In this document: positions 5,808 through 10,146 of the stretch, piece after piece
How positions within the stretch are numbered: the stretch's first letter is position 1
How the letters are laid out: the number at the start of each line of letters is the position of its first letter
From: CAYYJV01 sp964486395
GTDB lineage: Bacteria > Patescibacteriota > Minisyncoccia > Minisyncoccales > MHMH01
DNA length: 10,146 nt
Direction: 5' to 3'
Assembly: GCA_964486395.1 (NCBI GenBank)
Contig: CAZALP010000020.1
Location: 1 to 10,146, forward strand
The notes under the pieces: generated by a model
Seen by the model: only the letters and a program-made list of their open reading frames with translations
Told to the model about the DNA's origin: nothing
Database searches by the model: none
Translations under genes and position numbers: made by a program

Positions 5808-6243
5808 AGAAATCAGCCGGGATTTTTTTGCCAAAATGGATTTTGGAATCGAAGTGGAAGTTAGAGCGTCGCAAGATTCGGCGGTGGACGTTAACTTGAA
5901 GTTGGACGAGCCTCAAAAACTGATCGGAGAAAGAGGTCAGACGTTGGCTGAAATACAGCATCTTTTAAGGGCGATCTTGAGGAAACAGGTGCCTGTCGAC
6001 GCCCCTTTCTATGTCAATGTCGACATTAATGACTATAAAAAAAAGAAAGCCGAATATTTGAAAGAAATAGCCAGGAGTCTGGCCGATGAAGTATCTTTGA
6101 CCAAAAAAGAAAAGCAGCTGCCTGCAATGACAGCTTTTGAGAGGAGAATAATCCATCTGGAATTGGCCTCCCGCGGAGATGTGGTTACCGAAAGTATCGG
6201 CCAGGAGCCGAAAAGATATATAGTGGTTAAGTCTTACCCCTGA
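5779..6243 (+). CDS. jag: Jag/KhpB-type RNA-binding protein (KH + R3H)
   Basis: A cytoplasmic single-stranded RNA-binding protein; Jag/KhpB homologues affect cell elongation and division and are regularly encoded next to yidC. The product is 154 aa, shorter than many homologues because the N-terminal Jag_N domain is missing. The KH domain has the GxxG loop in LIGERGQTL (residues 48-56, G50 and G53). The R3H domain is at about 100-154, with the R122-R-I-I-H126 motif in FERRIIH. The start ATG at 5779 lies inside the yidC 3' end (29-nt overlap, different frame), so translation is probably coupled. Its last 10 nt overlap the VirB4-like gene on the other strand. It is the end of the rpmH-jag operon. 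Confidence 0.93.
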   Translation: MTQENLKKIKEISRDFFAKMDFGIEVEVRASQDSAVDVNLKLDEPQKLIGERGQTLAEIQHLLRAILRKQVPVDAPFYVNVDINDYKKKKAEYLKEIARSLADEVSLTKKEKQLPAMTAFERRIIHLELASRGDVVTESIGQEPKRYIVVKSYP

Positions 6244-8036
6244 TTTCCTTCCATTTTCATTTTTTTTCTGGCTTTTTTTATTTTCGCTACCTCTTCGGGA
6301 GCCGTAGTGATGAATTGGTCCTCTGAATAAGAGGCCATTATTTTTATAGCCACGTGTTTTTGTCCGGCAAAGAAGATTCCCTCCCCTACTGCCGATCCCA
6401 ACAGCAAGTCTTTTTCCCAGTCGGTCAGGCTGAATGTTTTTTGAGTGACGTCAATAGTAGCCGGGCTTTGTTTCATTAAAAGAGTGAGGGCAGAGTTTGT
6501 AATAATAGGTTTTCCGTACTCCGATTTCATAAAATCGTTGATGTCTTGGGTGATGGTGGTCACGCCCAGCCAGTATTTTCTGGATCTTTTGGTGATGCCG
6601 AAAAGGAAAGAGGCCCCGTCTTCCGATTTCATCAACCACCAGGCTTCATCCACCACGAAGATTCTTTTCTTGAGTTCAGAGCGTATCTGATTCCAGATAT
6701 AGCGGGTAATGATATACATTGCCATCGGTCTTAGTCCCTCTTCCATGTCTCTGATGCCGAAAACCACCAGATTATTTTTCATATTGACATTGGAAGGTTT
6801 GTTGAAGAAGTTTGCATAGGTTCCTTTGGTGAATTTTCTGATTCTGGTTACCAGAGACTCGGCTCCCTCCATAGTTTCTAGAACGCTTTCCAGGTCAGAC
6901 ATTACCGGAGGTTTTATCTTGGAAAAGTCAGACTCAGGGGTGATGTCTTTTGCGGCGTAGGTTTCAGTCAGGGCTCGGTCCATAATAGCGTCTTCTTCCG
7001 GGGTCAGCCCCCCTAGCATTATTCTCATTAATCCTACCAGGTTGATAATATTGCCCCTCAAGACATCTTCCGGCTTTTCGTCTTCTCGGGGGACGGGTAA
7101 TTCAAAAGGATTGATGTGATGAGGGCTGCCCAGAGACATTTTGAAATAGGAACCGCCGACGGCTTCTGCCAGGGGTTGGTATTCGTTTTCCGGATCCACT
7201 ATGATTACATCTGTTCCCAGCATCAAGGAGCGCAAGATATTTAATTTGATTGCATAACTTTTGCCGGATCCCGCCACCCCGAATATAGTCATATTGGCGT
7301 TTTCCAAAGAGAATCTGTCAAATAAAACTAAGGAGTTGTTGTGCTGGTTGATGCCGTAAAGTATTCCTTCGTTGGAGCTCAAATCAAAAGAAACGAAAGG
7401 AAAACAGCTGGAAAGAGGACCCGTATTCATGGGAGCGTGGACGGCCAATTGGTCCAACCCGTAGGGCGAAGTAGAAATGAAGCCTTCTTTTTGTTGATAG
7501 AGGGCCGGTTTTATGTAAATTAATTTCGATTCCAAAATAGAACGAAGAGTGACTTCGATGCTGTCCAATTCTTTTTCCGAATCGGCATAAACCGTCAGAT
7601 AAAGGCCCAGCTGGAACATTTTTTCCTGGGCCGTCATCAATCTGTCTCTCAATTCCTCAATATCCTGATAGGCTGTTTCCAGAGCAGGATCCCTGATGAG
7701 TCCTTTTTCTTCCCTTTCTGAGATTTCTGCCTGAACTTCGGTAATCCTTTTCCTCAGTTGTTTTAAAATGAGGCCGGCGTCAATGGGGTGGATGAAAAAA
7801 GAGATGTCCATGGGTACATCCAGATTGATTACCGGTGTAAACCAAGCTGTGCTCAAATAGCGGGGATAGGAAAAAATGAAAAAGGATTTGGTCATTCTTT
7901 CCCCCAACACCAAATGGGAAGATTTTGCCTCAATGGAAGAAGGAGCGGCAATGTCCACCGCCCTAATGGGCTCTGACTCGAATATTTTTTCGGGAACGGG
8001 CGTTTTCTTTTTTTTCTTTTTACCGAATAGTTTCAT
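6234..8036 (-). CDS. VirB4/TraC-like type IV secretion ATPase (ATPase-bearing half)
   Basis: A 600-aa AAA+-like ATPase of the VirB4/TrbE/TraC family, which powers substrate transfer or pilus assembly at the membrane. Residues 1-240 look like the middle of VirB4, with coiled-coil-like charged helices near 90-145. Walker A is G253-VAGSGKS260, followed by IIVDPENEYQPLA at about 278-290; Walker B is IFVVDEAWW (459-467, D463 and E464). The TQD motif at 497-499 is typical of VirB4/HerA-type ATPases. No membrane segment is seen. The N-terminus has a Lys tract (KKKKKK, 6-11) encoded by A-rich runs, including A8. The start ATG is 30 nt after the TraC-N-like gene; together the two proteins (212 + 600 aa) add up to a normal full-length VirB4. 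The 3' end overlaps jag by 10 bp, convergent. No VirD4, relaxase or VirB6/8/9/10 is in the window, so conjugation itself cannot be claimed. Confidence 0.9.
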   Translation of the reverse strand: MKLFGKKKKKKTPVPEKIFESEPIRAVDIAAPSSIEAKSSHLVLGERMTKSFFIFSYPRYLSTAWFTPVINLDVPMDISFFIHPIDAGLILKQLRKRITEVQAEISEREEKGLIRDPALETAYQDIEELRDRLMTAQEKMFQLGLYLTVYADSEKELDSIEVTLRSILESKLIYIKPALYQQKEGFISTSPYGLDQLAVHAPMNTGPLSSCFPFVSFDLSSNEGILYGINQHNNSLVLFDRFSLENANMTIFGVAGSGKSYAIKLNILRSLMLGTDVIIVDPENEYQPLAEAVGGSYFKMSLGSPHHINPFELPVPREDEKPEDVLRGNIINLVGLMRIMLGGLTPEEDAIMDRALTETYAAKDITPESDFSKIKPPVMSDLESVLETMEGAESLVTRIRKFTKGTYANFFNKPSNVNMKNNLVVFGIRDMEEGLRPMAMYIITRYIWNQIRSELKKRIFVVDEAWWLMKSEDGASFLFGITKRSRKYWLGVTTITQDINDFMKSEYGKPIITNSALTLLMKQSPATIDVTQKTFSLTDWEKDLLLGSAVGEGIFFAGQKHVAIKIMASYSEDQFITTAPEEVAKIKKARKKMKMEGNQG

Positions 8037-8066
8037 TGAAGTATGGGTTTACGACATCCCGCCATA

Positions 8067-8705
8067 TCATTTTGACAATTCTGGGGGGATCTCGGGATAA
8101 TAACCGACCTCTGCTTGTTTTGGATGATGAAGCCCCCAAAACAGCTCGATTAATTCTGGAGTAGTTAAAGGAATGGCTTGCAGTCCGCACCTTCTTAATC
8201 CCAAAGCCACAAATTCCATCCTTTGCCACAATTGCTGTTTGCACCTTTGGAAAGCTTCTTCGGTCAGAGTGGGGGGCTTCGGAGTCCTTAGCAATCCTCC
8301 TCTTGTCGGCCCCTTGTCTTCCAAAAGAGTGAAGGGTACCACCACAAAGAAGTGCTTGGACATAATATTTCCCCCTCCCACCAACTCTTCTATGAAATCG
8401 TGGTATTCCTTGGTTTGGGTTTTTAAAAGGTCGTTTTGCTGTTTGTTGGCCAATTCCTTTATTTTGTCTAGATAGCCCGTGATATTTAACTTTCGGGATT
8501 GGATAATAATTTGAACGGTAAAATCTAAGGAGTTTAAAAAACTTTGGAACTGGGATATGATGGCCGATTGTTCATCGTCGGATTTGAGGGCGAAATTCAA
8601 AGAAGAAACCATAAGTACCGCCCTTAAGGCCTTGTTTCTCAGGATAATCACCCCTTCGCGTATTTGGTCAATCTCCAAAAATGATTGAGTAGACGCTGCA
8701 GGCAT
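8067..8705 (-). CDS. TraC/VirB4 N-terminal-domain-like protein
   Basis: A soluble 212-aa protein with no signal peptide or membrane segment. It resembles by eye the N-terminal domain of TraC/VirB4 ATPases: FLEIDQIREGVIILRNKALRAVLMVSSLNFAL (9-40), then EQSAIISQFQSFLNSLDFTVQIIIQSR (45-71), a charged helical region (about 80-110), VVVPFTLL at 121-128, and TTPELIELFWGLHHP near 181-195, where VirB4 proteins have a Leu-rich helix before their P-loop half. It has no Walker motifs. It lies between the PrgI-family gene and the VirB4-like ATPase gene on the same strand, 30 nt before the latter, so the two products probably work as one split ATPase. It starts ATG with no Shine-Dalgarno. The exact family is less certain than the ATPase. 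Confidence 0.75.
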   Translation of the reverse strand: MPAASTQSFLEIDQIREGVIILRNKALRAVLMVSSLNFALKSDDEQSAIISQFQSFLNSLDFTVQIIIQSRKLNITGYLDKIKELANKQQNDLLKTQTKEYHDFIEELVGGGNIMSKHFFVVVPFTLLEDKGPTRGGLLRTPKPPTLTEEAFQRCKQQLWQRMEFVALGLRRCGLQAIPLTTPELIELFWGLHHPKQAEVGYYPEIPPELSK

Positions 8706-8711
8706 AGTTAA

Positions 8712-8738
8712 TAAATGTTAAACTTTTAAATGTTTAAA
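8712..8738. repeat. Two tandem TAAATGTT(T)AAA repeats before the TraC-N-like gene
   Basis: TAAATGTTAAA at 8712-8722 and TAAATGTTTAAA at 8727-8738 lie 15 bp apart in the very AT-rich 84-bp spacer (8706-8789) between the PrgI and TraC-N genes. The first copy is 7 bp from the TraC-N start codon. It could be an operator, an AT-rich translation enhancer, or chance in AT-rich sequence. No convincing promoter or terminator is visible in the spacer. Confidence 0.3.
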
Positions 8739-8789
8739 AATTTGGTTATTAAAATCATTGAAAATTAATTAAAAATTGAAAATCTTACG

Positions 8790-9212
8790 TCATTTTATTT
8801 TATTTCCCGTCTCTACATAAGTGGACAGGTCTTTTAATTTGCTCTTCCCCACCGCCGTGGGTACCGGCGTTTTTTCGGATTCTTCGGCTTTAGGCTTTTC
8901 CTTTTCTTCTTTGAGTTTTGGAGGCATGCCGGTTTTTTTCTTCCAAAGATAAATTTTGGGGCCGAAAGAATAGAAAATAAAGTTTTTTAAAATCGTCGGC
9001 AGGGATCTGCCCTCGATCTTTCCGAAAGCCAAACCCGCCCCCACCAGCATAATAGGCAAAGCGGCCATAATAAAGTAAAAAAAGGGAAGAGTGAAATAAA
9101 GAATAAAACAAATAACCGCTGCTCCCCCAATGTAAAGAAATTGCCCAAAGGTCAGGGGCCCTACTATTTTGGCTTTGTGCTCAATGAATTTGGGAACAGT
9201 ATATCGCGCCAT
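8790..9212 (-). CDS. PrgI-family membrane protein (type IV secretion-like)
   Basis: A 140-aa protein with the PrgI-family signature: MARYTVPKFIEHKAKIVGPL then TFGQFLYIGGAAV at its N-terminus, two adjacent membrane segments (about 23-41 and 45-65), and the short YLWKKK stretch (88-93) at the end of the conserved part. PrgI proteins are integral-membrane subunits encoded next to VirB4 ATPases in Gram-positive conjugation systems and in many CPR genomes; a VirB3-like role as membrane platform for the ATPase is inference. The C-terminal 45 residues are a charged, Lys/Glu/Pro-rich cytoplasmic-looking tail with no recognised domain. It is the first gene of the minus-strand operon leading to TraC-N and VirB4, with its own extended -10 promoter placed so that the mRNA is nearly leaderless. 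It is divergent from the SPFH gene. Confidence 0.85.
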   Translation of the reverse strand: MARYTVPKFIEHKAKIVGPLTFGQFLYIGGAAVICFILYFTLPFFYFIMAALPIMLVGAGLAFGKIEGRSLPTILKNFIFYSFGPKIYLWKKKTGMPPKLKEEKEKPKAEESEKTPVPTAVGKSKLKDLSTYVETGNKIK

Positions 9213-9221
9213 ACTGTCTTT

Positions 9222-9250
9222 ATTATAGCAGAGTTATTGACAAGGGCAAA
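9222..9250 (-). promoter_or_regulatory. Predicted extended -10 promoter of the PrgI-TraC-VirB4 operon
   Basis: On the minus strand TGCTATAAT (9230 to 9222) is a perfect extended -10. The -35 position with 17-nt spacing is TTTGCC (9250 to 9245), a 3-of-6 match. The expected start near 9215 leaves about 3 nt before the PrgI ATG at 9212, so the message would be nearly leaderless. The -35 element lies inside the spacer of the opposing SPFH promoter. Confidence 0.6.
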
Positions 9251-9265
9251 GAAAAGGAGTATAAT
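9237..9265 (+). promoter_or_regulatory. Consensus sigma-70 promoter of the SPFH gene
   Basis: TTGACA (9237-9242), a 17-nt spacer and TATAAT (9260-9265): a full 12-of-12 match at ideal spacing. Transcription should start near 9272, leaving a leader of about 25 nt that contains a strong Shine-Dalgarno. It overlaps the divergent PrgI promoter by 14 bp. Confidence 0.85.
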
Positions 9266-9284
9266 GGAGGGTAAAATTAAATAT

Positions 9285-9291
9285 AAGGAGG
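9285..9291 (+). promoter_or_regulatory. Strong Shine-Dalgarno fixing the SPFH start
   Basis: AAGGAGG followed by a 6-nt spacer and ATG at 9298. It is the only strong, well-placed Shine-Dalgarno in the window and decides the start of the SPFH gene. Confidence 0.9.
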
Positions 9292-9297
9292 CAAGAA

Positions 9298-10146
9298 ATG
9301 TTAGGATGGATTATATTGAGTATTTTATTAATAGCGGTGATGGTTCTAATTAAGTTTGAGGTGGTTCGGCACGACGAGCGAGCTATCAAGGTGATGTTCG
9401 GTAGAATAGTCGGGCATCCCCAGGGATTAACCTGGAACTTTCGTTTACGTGGCTGCTATATCCAGAAACGCACTACAGAGCTTATGGTGTTTCCTTTTGG
9501 CCCCATTCATGGGATTATCTCAGCCGAAGGGGATTATAAAGGAGAACATTGTGCTCCAGTAAAGCTAAGCGTTTCTGGCGCAGTTTCTCTTCAGGTTCCC
9601 TTAGATGACCCGGATGCTATCGATAAAATTTCAATAGCTAAAGTGCCCGTGGAACCGGGGGCCTTAAAAGAGAAATTCGAGCCTACCATAGAAGCCGCTC
9701 TCAGGTCGGTTCTCGGCAGGGTTACCTACGAAGAAGCTAGGATTGAGCTTGAAGATAACAGGAAAGCAGTAGAAAGGTTGCTCAAGAAAGGTGACAGTAG
9801 CTTTAGGCGTTCTGGTTTTCGCAGAAAAGATATAAGTATAGCTATTTCAGTTGATCTTCCTAAGGATCTAGAGGAAGCCAAAAGCGAAGTCGAGCTTCAA
9901 AAACATCATACTAAAGCTGCTTTATATCAAGCCGAAAAACAGGGTATCACCCAAGGCAGGGCTGTGATAGAGAGTTATGCTCAATCAAGAGGGAAAACAG
10001 TTAAAGAGATACAGCAAGAGATTGACACTAATTCGGAAGAGCAAGGCAAGTTTTTAGAGTATGCTAAAGAGAGAAGTCTTCGTGAAAGGGAGGCTGAACT
10101 CGGTGCCCTACTTCATGTTGTTTCCAATAATGCAGGCATAGATATA
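9298..10146 (+). CDS. SPFH/band-7 domain membrane protein, 3' truncated
   Basis: An open frame of 283 codons runs from the ATG to the window end without a stop. The product begins with a membrane anchor (about residues 4-18, WIILSILLIAVMVLI). The SPFH-like start is EVVRHDERAIKVMFGRIVG (21-39), then PQGLTWNF, as in prohibitin, stomatin and flotillin relatives. SPFH core features follow: VSGAVSLQVPLDDPDA (92-107) and an amphipathic EKFEPTIEAALRSVLGRVTYEEA region (125-147). From about 188 on the protein is charged and probably coiled-coil. SPFH proteins form large membrane-associated oligomers that scaffold proteins or proteases; the specific role here is unknown. It is divergent from the PrgI operon, with overlapping promoters. 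Its perfect promoter and Shine-Dalgarno set it apart from its neighbours. The family call is made by eye; the C-terminus is not seen. Confidence 0.82.
   Translation, partial: MLGWIILSILLIAVMVLIKFEVVRHDERAIKVMFGRIVGHPQGLTWNFRLRGCYIQKRTTELMVFPFGPIHGIISAEGDYKGEHCAPVKLSVSGAVSLQVPLDDPDAIDKISIAKVPVEPGALKEKFEPTIEAALRSVLGRVTYEEARIELEDNRKAVERLLKKGDSSFRRSGFRRKDISIAISVDLPKDLEEAKSEVELQKHHTKAALYQAEKQGITQGRAVIESYAQSRGKTVKEIQQEIDTNSEEQGKFLEYAKERSLREREAELGALLHVVSNNAGIDI

Noticed and set aside
8020..8244. Minus-strand frame spanning the TraC-N/VirB4 junction, as a sign of a frameshifted single VirB4
   Set aside because: It does not join the two genes in frame. Each gene has its own start and stop with family-like ends, so a true split is more likely than a sequencing frameshift.
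6234..9212. Integrated conjugative element or plasmid-derived island
   Set aside because: No relaxase, coupling protein, integrase, attachment-site repeats or transposase are visible; base composition looks like the neighbours, so mobility is not supported within the window.
9141..9353. 70-aa plus-strand open frame across the PrgI start and SPFH leader
   Set aside because: It is antisense to PrgI, then runs out of frame through the SPFH start, and has no domain; the SPFH frame from 9298 has the promoter, Shine-Dalgarno and family features.

Overview
The window looks like a chromosomal origin-region segment from a Candidate Phyla Radiation (Patescibacteria, probably Parcubacteria-like) bacterium. 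That assignment is inference from gene content: short compact proteins, a Jag protein without its N-terminal domain, a PrgI / TraC-N / VirB4 set beside the dnaA region, moderately AT-rich spacers, and start sites that mostly lack Shine-Dalgarno sequences. There is no rRNA, tRNA, insertion sequence, integrase or CRISPR array in the window, and no stretch over 300 bases lacks a gene.

Left part (1-2613): a class A penicillin-binding protein, cut at the window start so that mainly the transpeptidase half is seen, converges on dnaN (sliding clamp). The two stop codons sit 7 bp apart inside one small hairpin. Middle-left (2614-4317): dnaN and dnaA lie on the minus strand (transcribed dnaA then dnaN), separated by a 138-bp AT-rich spacer with phased ATTAAT repeats. 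dnaA has a structured, GC-rich leader of about 110 nt and a likely extended -10 promoter. The dnaA-rpmH divergent spacer is the classical oriC position; it holds one good DnaA-box-like site lying on the rpmH promoter.

Middle (4318-6243): rpmH (44 aa), rnpA, yidD, yidC and jag form a compact plus-strand operon in the conserved bacterial order. rnpA/yidD overlap by 4 nt and yidC/jag by 29 nt. A long imperfect stem-loop spans the rpmH stop codon and the rpmH-rnpA spacer. This block couples ribosome and RNase P assembly to membrane protein insertion.

Right part (6234-9212): a minus-strand operon encodes a PrgI-family two-helix membrane protein, a TraC/VirB4 N-terminal-like protein and a VirB4-like ATPase. 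Together they resemble the energising core of a type IV secretion or conjugation-like machine, with VirB4 split over two genes. The ATPase gene overlaps jag tail to tail by 10 bp. At the right edge (9213-10146) a divergent SPFH/band-7 membrane protein begins. It has a textbook TTGACA-17-TATAAT promoter and a perfect Shine-Dalgarno, which contrasts with every other gene here, and its promoter overlaps the opposing PrgI promoter. This gene runs off the window end.

All functional calls come from reading motifs by eye; no database search, fold calculation or expression data were available.
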